Positions 37,200-46,473 of a stretch of 64,000 nt of DNA are shown in pieces. Origin of the DNA: Myxococcota bacterium (GTDB lineage Bacteria; Myxococcota_A; Bradymonadia; UBA7976; UBA1532); assembly GCA_963169045.1 (NCBI GenBank), contig CAUJDF010000038.1, positions 62,001-126,000 on the forward strand, given 5' to 3'. The notes under the pieces are model-generated. The model saw only the letters and a list, made by a program, of their open reading frames with translations, had not been told where the DNA came from and did no database searches. The translations under genes were made by a program, and so were the position numbers. Within the stretch, counting starts at the first letter, position 1, and each line of letters opens with the position of its first letter.

Positions 37200-38461
37200 C
37201 GAGCCAGGGCCAGGAGGCGGGAAACGGTCGTCGCGAAGGGCGCCTCGTCCTCGGGCGGCTGGCGCAGGAACGCCTCGATCGCCGCCTGCTTCTCCAGCGC
37301 GCGGTCCACGTCGGGCCGCGCGCCCTTCTGATACGCGCCCACGCTGATCAGATCCGCGTGGGACTCGAGCGCCGCGAGCCACGAACGCAGCCGCGAGGCG
37401 GCCTCGCGGTGCGCCGGCGCGACGATCGCGTCCATACAGCGGCTGACGCTGCGGCCCGCGGCGAGCGCCGGGAAGCGGCCGACGCGCGGATCGAGCACCA
37501 CGTGGCCGTCGAGCAGCGCCCGCGCCTCCTCGGCGACCGGGTCGTCCGCGGCGTCGCCCTCGACGAGCACCGAGAACACGCTGGTGAGCGTGCCGCGCGC
37601 GTCGTTGGCGGCGCGCTCGAGCAGCGCCGGCAGCACGGTCGAGAGCGAGGGCGGGAAGCCGCGCCGCGTGGCGGGCTCCCCGGCGGCGACGCCCACGGTG
37701 CGGACGGCGCGCGCGACGCGGGTCAGCGAGTCGACGACCAGCAGGACGTCGCGTCCATCCTCGCGGAACCATTCGGCGATCGCCGTGGCCGCCTCGGCGG
37801 CGCGCAGCCAGGCGAGCGGCGGATCGTCGGCGCGGGCGAGGACCGTCACGGTGCGGGCGCGGTCCGGGAGGTTGGCCAGGAGCTCGGCGACCTCGCGGCC
37901 GCGCTCGCCGACGAGGGCGAGGACCACGACGTCGGTGGCGGCGCGTCGCGCGATCTGGGCGAGCAGCGTCGTCTTGCCGGCGCCGGCGCCGGCGTGCAGG
38001 CCGATGCGCTGCCCGCGGCCGAGCGTGCAGAGCGCGTCGAGCGCGCGGACGCCCGTCGCGAGCGGCGCGTCGACCGGGCGGCGCTTCAGCGGGTCGGGCG
38101 AGGCGCGGCGGCGGGGCCACGTCGCCGGGATGGGCTCGCCGCCGTCGACGGGACGCCCGAGCGCGTCGATCACGCGGCCCAGCACGGCGTTTCCGGCCGG
38201 CACGAGGTCGTCGCGCGCGCCGACGACCACCGGCGTGCCCGCGGCGACCGCGTCGAGCGCCGTCAGCGGCAGCGCGAGCGCCTCGATCCCCTCGAAGCCG
38301 ACGACTTCGGCGAGGCCACCGCCGTGGAGAGCGAGGCGCGCGCCCACCCGGGCGCCGGGCAACGTCACGCGCAGCACCATGCCCCGGGCGGCGACGACCG
38401 ATCCGTCGGCGGTCGTGTCGCCCCGGCGCACGGCCGCGGCGAGGGCGGCCAGGTCGCTCAA
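37196..38461 (-). CDS. FliI/SctN-family ATPase, orphan
   Basis: A 421-residue rotary-type ATPase of the flagellar/type III secretion family. Visible marks: N-terminal beta-barrel (VLRVTLPGARVGARLALHGG), GRVIDALGRPVDGG, the Walker A loop HAGAGAGKTTLLAQIARRA, Walker B LLVVDSLTRVARAV, and the FliI-like stretch GEPATRRGFPPSLSTVLPAL. The C-terminal domain contains SHADLISVGAYQKG, as in FliI. I chose TTG 38461 because it overlaps the preceding stop by 4 bases (TTGA) and restores a family-like N-terminus. No flagellar or secretion gene is near; it lies between two M16 genes and all are coupled. The role is unknown in this setting. Confidence 0.88.
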   Translation of the reverse strand: MSDLAALAAAVRRGDTTADGSVVAARGMVLRVTLPGARVGARLALHGGGLAEVVGFEGIEALALPLTALDAVAAGTPVVVGARDDLVPAGNAVLGRVIDALGRPVDGGEPIPATWPRRRASPDPLKRRPVDAPLATGVRALDALCTLGRGQRIGLHAGAGAGKTTLLAQIARRAATDVVVLALVGERGREVAELLANLPDRARTVTVLARADDPPLAWLRAAEAATAIAEWFREDGRDVLLVVDSLTRVARAVRTVGVAAGEPATRRGFPPSLSTVLPALLERAANDARGTLTSVFSVLVEGDAADDPVAEEARALLDGHVVLDPRVGRFPALAAGRSVSRCMDAIVAPAHREAASRLRSWLAALESHADLISVGAYQKGARPDVDRALEKQAAIEAFLRQPPEDEAPFATTVSRLLALAR

Positions 38462-39903
38462 TCGACGCTCGTGTCGGGGTCCGCCCCGACGGGGTCGGTG
38501 TCGGCCTGCGGGCGCGCCACGACGACCGTGCGGTTGCCTGGGCGCAGCACCTCCTGCGCCACGGCGTTCACGTCGTCCATGGTGATCTGCCGGTAGCGCT
38601 CGGCGATCGTGAAGAGGAGGCGGTAGTCGTCGGCGGTGGTCTCCCAGAAGCCCAGGCCGTGCGCCTTCTGGTTGTTCGTCTCGAGCTGCCGGTAGAAGCG
38701 CGTCTCGAGCTTGTTGCGCGCCTTCTCGAGCTCCGCCTCGGTGATGCCCTCCTCGACGACCTTCTTCAGCTCGGCCAGCAGGACCTCTTCGGCCTGCTCC
38801 GCCTTGTGGCCGGGGCGAAGGTCGATGCTGACCTCGTAGAGGCCGGGGTAGCGGAACGGCGGCACCATCGCGCTGATGCCGGTCGCGATCTCGCCGTCGG
38901 TCACGAGGGCGCGCTGCAGACGCGCCGAGTCGCCCTCGAACAGCACCTCGTTGAGGATCTCGAGCGCCGCCGACAGCGGCTGCGTCACCGCGATGGCCTT
39001 GTAACCGACGATGAGGCGGTCGGAGCCGAGCTGCAGGCGCACCTCGGAGCGCTTCGCCTCGGTCTGGCGCGGCTCGAAGACGTCCTCGGGCGCCGGGATC
39101 TCCTGCCGCTGCAACTGCCCGTAATACTTGGAGACGTGGCGAAGCAGCTCGCCCCGGTCCACGTCGCCGACGACCACGAGCACCGCGTTGTTGGGCGCGT
39201 AGTACGTCTTGTAGAACTGGATGCAATCCTCGAGGGACAGGCCTTCGATGTCCTTCATCCAGCCGATCGTCGGGTTGCGATAGGGGTGCTTCTCGAAGGC
39301 GAGCTCCCAGAGCACCTCGGACAGCTTGCCGCTGGGGTCGTTGTCGACGCGCTGGCGACGCTCGTTGATCACCACCTCGCGCTCGGCCTCGAGCTGCTTG
39401 GTGTTGAGGATCATGTGCTCCATGCGGTCGGCCTCGAGACGCACGATGGTCTCGAGGTTCCCGGTGGGCACGTCCTCGTAATAGAACGTCCAGTCGAGCC
39501 AGGTCGCGGCGTTGACGCGGGCGCCCATGCCCTCGAGGGTGCGATCGAACACGCCTTCGGGCGTGTTCTTCGTCTCCTTGAACATGAGGTGCTCGAACAG
39601 GTGGGCGATGCCGGTCTTGCCGTCCTTCTCGTGACGGCTGCCGACCCGGAACCACGTCTGGTAGCTGAAGACGGGCGCGTTGTGGTCCTCGAGGTAGAGC
39701 ACGGTGAGCCCGTTGGGCAGCACGTACTTCTCGACCGCCAGCGCGTCGTTGTAGCGGTACTCGTCGGCCAGGTCGATCCCGGCGCCTCCGCGGTTCACTT
39801 CCTCGAGCATCTTCGCCCTCGACTCGTCTTCGGAGGTCTTCGGCCTCGCGCCGCCGCACGCCGCGAGCCAGACCCCCAGGAAACCGATGTGCCAGCGCCT
39901 CAT
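38458..39903 (-). CDS. M16-family zinc peptidase, lipoprotein
   Basis: A 481-residue exported metallopeptidase (lipobox LAACGG). The inverted zinc motif HLFEHLMFK is intact, with the downstream zinc-ligand Glu in LEAEREVVINERRQRVDN, and a family Tyr/Arg region near GFWETTADDYRLL. The second M16 domain is seen from RQTEAKRSEVRLQLGSDRLI. The family degrades short peptides or presequences. The ATG at 39903 follows GAGGG and overlaps the DUF423 stop by 4 bases. It probably forms a pair with the motif-less M16 protein two genes on. Confidence 0.93.
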   Translation of the reverse strand: MRRWHIGFLGVWLAACGGARPKTSEDESRAKMLEEVNRGGAGIDLADEYRYNDALAVEKYVLPNGLTVLYLEDHNAPVFSYQTWFRVGSRHEKDGKTGIAHLFEHLMFKETKNTPEGVFDRTLEGMGARVNAATWLDWTFYYEDVPTGNLETIVRLEADRMEHMILNTKQLEAEREVVINERRQRVDNDPSGKLSEVLWELAFEKHPYRNPTIGWMKDIEGLSLEDCIQFYKTYYAPNNAVLVVVGDVDRGELLRHVSKYYGQLQRQEIPAPEDVFEPRQTEAKRSEVRLQLGSDRLIVGYKAIAVTQPLSAALEILNEVLFEGDSARLQRALVTDGEIATGISAMVPPFRYPGLYEVSIDLRPGHKAEQAEEVLLAELKKVVEEGITEAELEKARNKLETRFYRQLETNNQKAHGLGFWETTADDYRLLFTIAERYRQITMDDVNAVAQEVLRPGNRTVVVARPQADTDPVGADPDTSVD

Positions 39904-40277
39904 GTCCCTCTGCGCGGAGCGGCCGCCAGGAGGGCCCAGGCCGCGATCCAGGCCGTCCCGCCGAGGGGCGTGACCATGCCCAGCCAGCGGTGGCCGGTCA
40001 ACGTCATGCCGTAGAGGCTGCCCGAAAACAACGCGAGACCGGCGACGAAGAGCCAGCCCGAGGCGGCGAGCAGGCGGGGCCGGTGCGGTCGCGTCGCGAC
40101 GAACGCGATGGCGAAGAGCGCGAGGCCGTGCCAGGCGTGGTACTGCGACGCGGTCTGCCACCAAACGAGCGCCTGATCGGGCACCCGGCCGCGCAGGCCG
40201 TGGGCGCCGAACGCGCCGAGGGCGACGGCGAGCGCCAGGGCCACGCCACCGCCCGTCACCCACCTCGAGGGATTCAC
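39900..40277 (-). CDS. DUF423 membrane protein
   Basis: A 125-residue membrane protein of the DUF423 (YgdD-like) family with about four helices: GGGVALALAVALGAFGAHGL, the family motif WWQTASQYHAWHGLALFAI, WLFVAGLALFSGSLYGM and MVTPLGGTAWIAAWALLA. Its function is unknown. GTG at 40277 overlaps the S41 peptidase stop by 4 bases; the stop overlaps the M16 start in the same way. Confidence 0.9.
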   Translation of the reverse strand: MNPSRWVTGGGVALALAVALGAFGAHGLRGRVPDQALVWWQTASQYHAWHGLALFAIAFVATRPHRPRLLAASGWLFVAGLALFSGSLYGMTLTGHRWLGMVTPLGGTAWIAAWALLAAAPRRGT

Positions 40278-43273
40278 GGGACGGCCGCTTGCCCGTTCCG
40301 GTGGACGATCAGCGTCTCGCGGCTCGAGAGCTCCTCATCCTCGCGCGCCACCACGGTGATGCGGTTGACACCCTCTTCCAGAGGCACGCGGGCGGAGAAG
40401 CGCAGGGGGCCCTTTTCGCCCTTGTTCGAGCCGGCCGACTTGAAGAAGACCTTACGGTTGTTCACGAAGATGAGCAGGTCTTGCACTCCCTCGTCGGCGA
40501 GGGCCTCGCCGCTGAGCGTGAGCGCGTCCTGCTGCGTCTCGACGTCCACGTTGCGCTGGCTCAACGTGATGCGCGGCGGGCCCTTGAACGGCGCGCGGCG
40601 CGTCTGGTTCGCCGCGGCGGGGCCCTCGACGGCGACGACCTCGCCCATCGGCACCCAGCCGTACACCTTGCGCTCGAGCGGGATGCGGTACCACCCGTCG
40701 ATCGTCGCGTCGGCGGTGATCGGGCCGTCGGCGAGCGCGAACGCAGGCGCGTTGTCGGCGGCGGTGCCGCGCAGCCGGATCTCCTTGCCCGACTTGGGCG
40801 ACAGGCGCGCCGTGCGGGTGACCGGGCCCTGGGTGGAGATGCGCAGGTCGTACTTCTCGCTCGTGGCCTCGCGCAGGTCGCCGTCGAGCACGGTGATGTT
40901 GATCGGCGTCGTCTCGGCTTTCAGCGACTCTTTGACCTTGAACTCGAAGCGCAGCTCCTTGCGGTCGCCCGGCTTCAGGGCGCCGACGTCGAGGCGGCCG
41001 CGCTGGATGAAGATGCCGCGCTCTTCGTCGCCGTCCTCGTTGCGCATGGTGGCGAGCGTGGAGCGGCTCGGCCCCTCGCCGGTGTTCTCGACCTCGACGA
41101 CGAGCTCGGCGTCCTCGCCGCGCTGCAACAGCCCGTCGCCGTTCCCGGCACGATCGTCGATGAAGTAGCTGAAGGTGAAGCGCGGCCGCGGCAGCTGGCG
41201 GACCTCGACCTTGAACTGCGCGAGCGCGGGCGCCTTGCCGTCGCGGTCCTTGAACTCGAGCCTCACGGGGTCGCGGCGGGTGAGCGCGTGCTCCGGCACC
41301 TTGACCTTGAACTTCCACGCGCGGGACTGGCCCGGCGGGATGTTGCCGAAGAGCAGCTCGTGCCCGTCGAAGAACTCGTTGTCGGAGCGCGTCATCGCCC
41401 GGAGCTGGGTGAACGGCCCGTCGCCGACGTTGGTGACCGTCGCCTCGACCACCATCTCGTCGCCGGCGGTGAGCTTGTTGTCGGGGTGGTTGGTGGTGAC
41501 CGTGGTCTTCGCCTGAGGCTTGCCCTGGGCGGTGACGGCGCCGTTCCAGTCGACGCCGCGCTGCTGCAGCGCGAGGTCGATCTTCGACTGCTCCTCGCCG
41601 ATGCGCTTTTCGATGGTCGCCTTCGTGTCGGCGAGGATGCCGTCGCGCATGCTGGCGCTGGTCTGCAAGATGAGCTCGCGCCCGAGCTCGATCTCGAAGT
41701 CCTCGATGATGTCGTTGGGGTTGTCCTCGATTCGCTTGACGAGCGCCGGATCCTGCAGGTGCCGGATGGTGAACGTCGGCCGGGCGTCGGCGGAGATGCG
41801 CGACGACTCGTGATCGAGGTGCGAAGGCAGGTCGGCCTCGCGCCCGCGGACCTCTTCGCCCCGGAACAGGTCCGTGTCCTCTTCGGTCAGGACCACCGGC
41901 TTGACGAGGATGTCCGGCACGATGCCGACCGACTGGATGCTGATGTCGCCCGGCGTCAGGTACTGGGCGATCGTCAGCTTCAGCGCGGAGTCGTCCTTGT
42001 TGTCGTAGATGACCTGGACCGACCCCTTGCCGAACGTCTGCTGCCCGATGAGCAGCGCACGCTCGTGGTTCTTGAGCGCACCCGCCACGATCTCGCTCGC
42101 CGACGCGCTCGACGGATCCGTGAGCACCACCAGCGGGTACGGCTCCTCGGTGCCGGCGCGCGTCGCCATCTTCGGCTCGCGCAGCTTGTCGCCGTAACCG
42201 ACCGTGGTGACGATGGGGCCGCTCTCGAGGAACATGTCGGCCACCTTGATGGCCTGGTCGAGCAGACCGCCGGGGTTGCCGCGCAGATCGAGGATGAGGC
42301 CGCGAAGTCCCTTGCCCTGCTTGCGCATGGCCGTGAGCGCCGCCTTCAGCTCCTCCTGCGTCGTGTTCTGGAAGCCGCGCAGGCGCACCAGACCGACCCG
42401 GCCGGGCAGCATCTTGTAGGCCACGCTCTTGATCTTGATGTTGGCGCGCGTGAGCGTGAACTTGCGGGGCTTGGGCCAGCCCTCGCGCAGCACCATGATG
42501 TCGACTTTGGTGTTGGGGGCGCCGCGCAGCATGTCGACGGCGTCCGAGAGGGGCATGTTGACGGTGCTGTCGAGGTTGATCTGCAGGATCTTGTCGCCGG
42601 TCTTGAGGCCCGCCTTCGACGCCGGCGTGTCCTCGATCGGGTTCATGATGGTCAGCTGACCGTCGCGCACGCTGATGACGATGCCGAGCCCCCCGAACTT
42701 GCCCCGGGTGCTCAGCTTCATCTCGCGATAGTCCTCGGGGCGCAGCAGGACGCTGTGGGGATCGAGCGTCGACAACATGCCGTTGATCGCCGCGTACTCG
42801 ATGTCGCGGTACTTGCTCTCGTCCCGCAGGTTCTCCTGGATGAACCGGAAGACGTCCTTGAACTTGAAGGACATCTGCCACAGGTTGTCGACGTCGCGCA
42901 GATCGAAGGTGCGCTCGGCCTGATCGATGCGGACGGTGACCTTGGTGGGTACCTCGTCACGGTCACGCTCGAGCTCGACCAGGATCTCGGCCACCGCGCG
43001 CTGGACCTCCTCCATCGCGCCGCCGATCATCCGGCGCTCGTTGATGCGCGCCGGATCGACGTAGTTCTCCTTGATGTGGATGACCGCGCGGTTGAGGACC
43101 GAGAGGCTCTTGAGGTCGTAGCCGTCGGCGGCGACCTCGTCGCCGCGGGCGCTCGCCTCCCGCGCGCGGAACTCGAGCTGCCAGCCTGGATCCCCGTACT
43201 GGTACGAGATGCTGAGGTAGAACGCGCCGACCAGAGCGCTGAGGGCCATCAGCGACTTCAGCATCGAGCTCAT
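40274..43273 (-). CDS. S41 C-terminal-processing peptidase with long multi-domain tail
   Basis: A 999-residue exported, probably membrane-anchored serine peptidase. After an N-terminal anchor (SLMALSALVGAFYLSI) and a helical region comes a PDZ domain (about 190-270, GGLGIVISVRDGQLTI, PASKAGLKTGDKILQINLD). The S41 core carries the catalytic Ser in SSASASEIVAG near 391 and Lys in GQQTFGKGSVQ near 414. About 500 further residues are not needed for the fold: two CARDB-like beta domains (about 590-680 and 705-800, each with NVGDGP or NTGEGPS), an SH3-like piece (DGWYRIPLERKVYGWVPMGE near 858), and a final Ig-like domain. These probably bind substrates or the cell wall. First gene of a five-gene coupled operon. 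ATG 43273 or 43264. Confidence 0.9.
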   Translation of the reverse strand: MSSMLKSLMALSALVGAFYLSISYQYGDPGWQLEFRAREASARGDEVAADGYDLKSLSVLNRAVIHIKENYVDPARINERRMIGGAMEEVQRAVAEILVELERDRDEVPTKVTVRIDQAERTFDLRDVDNLWQMSFKFKDVFRFIQENLRDESKYRDIEYAAINGMLSTLDPHSVLLRPEDYREMKLSTRGKFGGLGIVISVRDGQLTIMNPIEDTPASKAGLKTGDKILQINLDSTVNMPLSDAVDMLRGAPNTKVDIMVLREGWPKPRKFTLTRANIKIKSVAYKMLPGRVGLVRLRGFQNTTQEELKAALTAMRKQGKGLRGLILDLRGNPGGLLDQAIKVADMFLESGPIVTTVGYGDKLREPKMATRAGTEEPYPLVVLTDPSSASASEIVAGALKNHERALLIGQQTFGKGSVQVIYDNKDDSALKLTIAQYLTPGDISIQSVGIVPDILVKPVVLTEEDTDLFRGEEVRGREADLPSHLDHESSRISADARPTFTIRHLQDPALVKRIEDNPNDIIEDFEIELGRELILQTSASMRDGILADTKATIEKRIGEEQSKIDLALQQRGVDWNGAVTAQGKPQAKTTVTTNHPDNKLTAGDEMVVEATVTNVGDGPFTQLRAMTRSDNEFFDGHELLFGNIPPGQSRAWKFKVKVPEHALTRRDPVRLEFKDRDGKAPALAQFKVEVRQLPRPRFTFSYFIDDRAGNGDGLLQRGEDAELVVEVENTGEGPSRSTLATMRNEDGDEERGIFIQRGRLDVGALKPGDRKELRFEFKVKESLKAETTPINITVLDGDLREATSEKYDLRISTQGPVTRTARLSPKSGKEIRLRGTAADNAPAFALADGPITADATIDGWYRIPLERKVYGWVPMGEVVAVEGPAAANQTRRAPFKGPPRITLSQRNVDVETQQDALTLSGEALADEGVQDLLIFVNNRKVFFKSAGSNKGEKGPLRFSARVPLEEGVNRITVVAREDEELSSRETLIVHRNGQAAVP

Positions 43274-43406
43274 CGGCCTCCGTGCAGCGGGCGTCCTGCG
43301 CGGACGTCCTGGGGTCCAGTCTACCTGTCGAGTCAGATGCGTTCCAATTGGCGGGGCTGCGCCCGCATCGGGCAATTCTCCGTTCCCCCGGGCCGGGTCA
43401 CGGGGG

Positions 43407-43436
43407 TTGACAGTCCGGGAGCGCCCGGCGTAACCG
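43407..43436 (+). promoter_or_regulatory. Weak sigma-70-type promoter candidate before the receiver gene
   Basis: A perfect -35 box TTGACA lies at 43407-43412. After 18 bases comes TAACCG, a poor -10 match, at 43431-43436. It is 38 bases upstream of the receiver gene. Only the -35 half is convincing. Confidence 0.3.
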
Positions 43437-43473
43437 TACCTTTCGAGCATCGACCCACGCGGGGTTGTCCAAG

Positions 43474-43872
43474 ATGACGTCCGAGGCGCCCAAGCCCTTG
43501 ATTCTCGTGGCAGACGACGACGCCGAGATGCGGCAGGTCGTCAAGCGTGGCCTCGCTCCCCTCGGCGCCGATCTCATCGAGGCCCGCGACGGCGAGCATG
43601 CGCTGACGCGCATCCTCGAGGAGACGCCCGACCTCGTCGTCCTCGACGTGATGATGCCCGGCCTGTCGGGCTGGGAGATCTGCAAGCACCTGCGCAGCAA
43701 GCCCGAGCTCGCCGGCACGAAGGTCCTGATGCTCACCGGCATCGGCCACACCATGAATGAGATGACCTCGCCTCTCTTCGGCGCGGACGCGTATCTGGAC
43801 AAGCCCGTCGACATCGCCGAGCTGCTCGTGACCGCCCGCCGCCTCCTCGAAGAAGCCGCCGCCGAAGCTTGA
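43474..43872 (+). CDS. Stand-alone receiver-domain response regulator
   Basis: A 132-residue single-domain response regulator. The acidic pocket is LVADDDAEM, the phosphoacceptor Asp is in VVLDVMMPGLSGWEICKHL, the switch Thr in LMLTGIG, and the Lys in DKPVD. No output domain follows, so it signals by protein contact. No histidine kinase is adjacent. I chose ATG 43474 over an in-frame TTG at 43465. It is divergent from the S41 operon (about 200 bases). Confidence 0.9.
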   Translation: MTSEAPKPLILVADDDAEMRQVVKRGLAPLGADLIEARDGEHALTRILEETPDLVVLDVMMPGLSGWEICKHLRSKPELAGTKVLMLTGIGHTMNEMTSPLFGADAYLDKPVDIAELLVTARRLLEEAAAEA

Positions 43873-43935
43873 ACGCCGCCGTCCGGCGGCATCTGCTCTC
43901 ACATCGAGACGAAGGCGCGGCCGCCCGGATTCTCC

Positions 43936-46317
43936 CTACTCGAGCGCGCTGACGAAGTCGCGGGCGTCCTTCCACACCTGGTCGGTGCGACGGGAGAGGG
44001 ACTGGGCCTGGCGGGCGAGGCGGCGGGCTTTGTCGTCGTCGTCGCCCTTGGCGGCGCGCGCCTTGCGGAGCAGGTCCTCGGCGGTGCGGAGCATCTTCTC
44101 GGCGAGCTTGCCGCCGAGGGCGTGGCCGGGGGCGAGGGCGAGGACGCGGTCGTTGGCGCGCATGGCGTCGTCGTACGCCTGGCGGCTGAACTCGCGGATG
44201 GCGCGCAGGTAGTACTGGTCGGCGAGCAGGCCGGTCAGCCGGGACTTGTGGGCGCCGCCGAGCTTGCCGTCGAGGTCGAGGGCGCGCTCGAGCTTCTCGA
44301 TGGCCTCGTCGGTGCGGCGGCCGCGTTCGGCGCGCGTCGCGGCACTCCACGCGTCGGCGAACGCCGTCACCTGCTTCGCGCGGTCGCGGGTGCGGCGAGC
44401 GAGGTCGCGGTCGGCGGCCCCCTTGGCGGCACGATCGAGCAAGGCCGCGGAATCGCTGAACTTCTCGGCGCGATAGAGGCGCATCGCCTCCTGGACGTCG
44501 GCCTTGACGCGGCGGTCGTCCGTCTCGCGCGGCGCCGCCGGGGCCGGCGCCGCTTCGACGCGGGCGGGCCCGGCGACGACGGGCACGGGGCGCGGCGGCA
44601 GCTCGGTCCCGGTGGCCTCGACGAGCGCCTTGGCGCGGACGTTGGCGGCGTCGCGGGCGAGGACCTCTTCGGCGATGGCGCGCGCGGCGGCCCGTTTGCC
44701 CTCGCCGAACAGGGCCTCGGCGCGGCCGACCTGGCGGTCGAGCCACCGGCGATCGGCCTCGGCGACGAGCGCCGCCGCCTCGGCGTGGTACGGGCTGTCG
44801 GCGCCGATGCTTTTCACCGCGGCGCGCACGTCATCGGGCTGGGCCTCGCCGAGCAGGCGGCGCGCCTCCTCGATCTGGCCGGCCTGGGCGCGGGCGCGCT
44901 CGACGCGGGCGAGGTCGCCGGCGTAGTCGAACAGGTCGGGCGCGAGCTGCCGCGCGACCTTCAGCTCCTCCTCGGCGCCCTTCCAGTCCTTGGTGCGGAT
45001 GGCCGCCGACGCGCGCTCGTAGGCGGCGGTGGCCTTCTCCTTCACCGGCACGTCGTCGGCCGCCGGATCGCCGGTGACGAGGCGCGCGACGAAGACGCCG
45101 AGCAGGACGGCGGCGAGGGTCGTGCCGAACCAGAGCAGCAGCCAGGTCACCGGCACGGCGCGGCCACCGGCCTTCACGGCGAGCGGTGGCGTGATCTTCA
45201 CGTTCGGATCGGTGACCGGCACGACCCCTTCGCGGCGGCGCGGGCGCCCGACGGTGGAGAAGTCGAGGATCGAGTTGCCGACCTCCACCCGGTCGCCGTC
45301 GTAGAGCTCGCACTCGGTGGCGCGGCGGCCGTTGACGATGGTGCCGTTGCCGCTCTGCAGGTCGACGAGCCGGAACCCCTCGGCATGGCGATCGATGCGC
45401 AGGTGCTTGCGGCTGACGGCGATGTCGAGCAGCACCACGTCGTTGTCGGTGGCGCGCCCGACGGTGACCTGCGGGCGGTTGAGGTAGTAGGCCTTGCCGA
45501 CGTTCTCGCCGGCGACGATGACGAGGCGGCCGCGCGGCAGCTCGACGATCTTCGGCGGCTCGTAGATGCCCGTCAGCTCGCCGTCGAGGTTGTCCTCGTG
45601 CTCGCCGGGCGCGTAGACGACCGACGGCAGCGCCTCTTCGAAGTCGGCCGGCGTCTGCGCCGCCTCGGGGGCCGGCGGGGGCTCGGGCGGCGGCGACCGA
45701 CGGGCCTCGGGGCGGGCGCGCTCCGGCGGCGCGGCGGGCTTGCGCTGCTTCTTCGACGCGGGGCGCGCCGGCTCGGGCACCTCGGCCGCCGCCGGACGGA
45801 CGAGGTTCTTGCGGGTCGGCGGCCGCATGCGGCGCGCGAGCGCCGGATCGATCGTCACCGCCGGCATGAACGCCGTCGAACGATCGGGCAGCCGCGGGTC
45901 GGGGATGCGGGGCGCCGCCGGCGGCAGCTCGAGCGGCGGCGGCGGCTGGACGACCGGGGCCGGGGGGGCCGACGCCTCGGGCGCAGGGGGCGACGCCTCG
46001 GGTGCGCGGAGCGATGCCTCGGGATCGGGGATCGACGCGAAGAGCTCGGGCGAAGGGTCGTAGGCGGCCGTGCGGTCGTTGGGCGATTCGGACGGCGGCT
46101 CGTCGAGGGCGTCCATCGACCGGATCCACTGCCCCGCGATCTCGTCCTCGGCGAGATCGGTCGACTCGAGGAGGACGGACTCGTCCTCGGGCTCGTCGGG
46201 CAGCGGCAGGTCCTCGGGGGGGGCCTTCGCGGGCGGATCGTGCGCGTCGGTGCGGTCGACCGCGCGGACCTGGTCGTCGGCCGCGGGGGCGGGCGGTCGA
46301 GGGCGACGGCGGCTCAT
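43936..46317 (-). CDS. Large FHA-domain membrane protein with periplasmic TPR-like tail
   Basis: A 793-residue protein. The first 250 residues are Pro/Glu/Ala-rich and disordered (PPAPEASAPPAPVVQPPPP). An FHA phosphothreonine-binding domain spans about 259-345: VTVGRATDNDVVLLDIAVSR, then KHLRIDRH and QSGNGTIVNGRRA, which hold the expected Gly-Arg, Ser-x-x-His and Asn-Gly. One transmembrane helix (WLLLWFGTTLAAVLLGVFVA, about 390-412) is followed by some 370 helical residues in TPR-like repeats (AEEELKVARQLAPDLFDYAG, EKLERALDLDGKLGGAH). It probably links cytoplasmic Ser/Thr-kinase signalling to the envelope. No kinase is next to it. Confidence 0.88.
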   Translation of the reverse strand: MSRRRPRPPAPAADDQVRAVDRTDAHDPPAKAPPEDLPLPDEPEDESVLLESTDLAEDEIAGQWIRSMDALDEPPSESPNDRTAAYDPSPELFASIPDPEASLRAPEASPPAPEASAPPAPVVQPPPPLELPPAAPRIPDPRLPDRSTAFMPAVTIDPALARRMRPPTRKNLVRPAAAEVPEPARPASKKQRKPAAPPERARPEARRSPPPEPPPAPEAAQTPADFEEALPSVVYAPGEHEDNLDGELTGIYEPPKIVELPRGRLVIVAGENVGKAYYLNRPQVTVGRATDNDVVLLDIAVSRKHLRIDRHAEGFRLVDLQSGNGTIVNGRRATECELYDGDRVEVGNSILDFSTVGRPRRREGVVPVTDPNVKITPPLAVKAGGRAVPVTWLLLWFGTTLAAVLLGVFVARLVTGDPAADDVPVKEKATAAYERASAAIRTKDWKGAEEELKVARQLAPDLFDYAGDLARVERARAQAGQIEEARRLLGEAQPDDVRAAVKSIGADSPYHAEAAALVAEADRRWLDRQVGRAEALFGEGKRAAARAIAEEVLARDAANVRAKALVEATGTELPPRPVPVVAGPARVEAAPAPAAPRETDDRRVKADVQEAMRLYRAEKFSDSAALLDRAAKGAADRDLARRTRDRAKQVTAFADAWSAATRAERGRRTDEAIEKLERALDLDGKLGGAHKSRLTGLLADQYYLRAIREFSRQAYDDAMRANDRVLALAPGHALGGKLAEKMLRTAEDLLRKARAAKGDDDDKARRLARQAQSLSRRTDQVWKDARDFVSALE

Positions 46318-46473
46318 GGCCGCCTCTCTCGCCGTCGCTTCCCGATCGACCCTCTACCCATTGACGTCCGTGCCGCCCCCAATCCCGGGGGTTATAACAT
46401 CGCCAGCGCCGAAGCGGCCACAAGCGCGGTGGCGGCTGGCATCGAGCGGAGTCGCGTGCAAAGCTTGCGCGCC

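Noticed and set aside
37196..39859. A single 887-codon ATPase gene
   Set aside because: Its first 460 codons are an out-of-frame shadow of the M16 peptidase gene. The ATPase begins at TTG 38461.
40289..43477. 1062-codon plus-strand open frame
   Set aside because: It is antisense to the S41 peptidase, whose PDZ and catalytic motifs are intact.
46391..46398. Palindrome GTTATAAC as a -10 box for the divergent FHA and membrane protein genes
   Set aside because: TATAAC reads on both strands, but the nearest -35-like sequences (TTGACG at 46361, TTGTGG at 46423-46418) are 26 and 21 bases away, too far.
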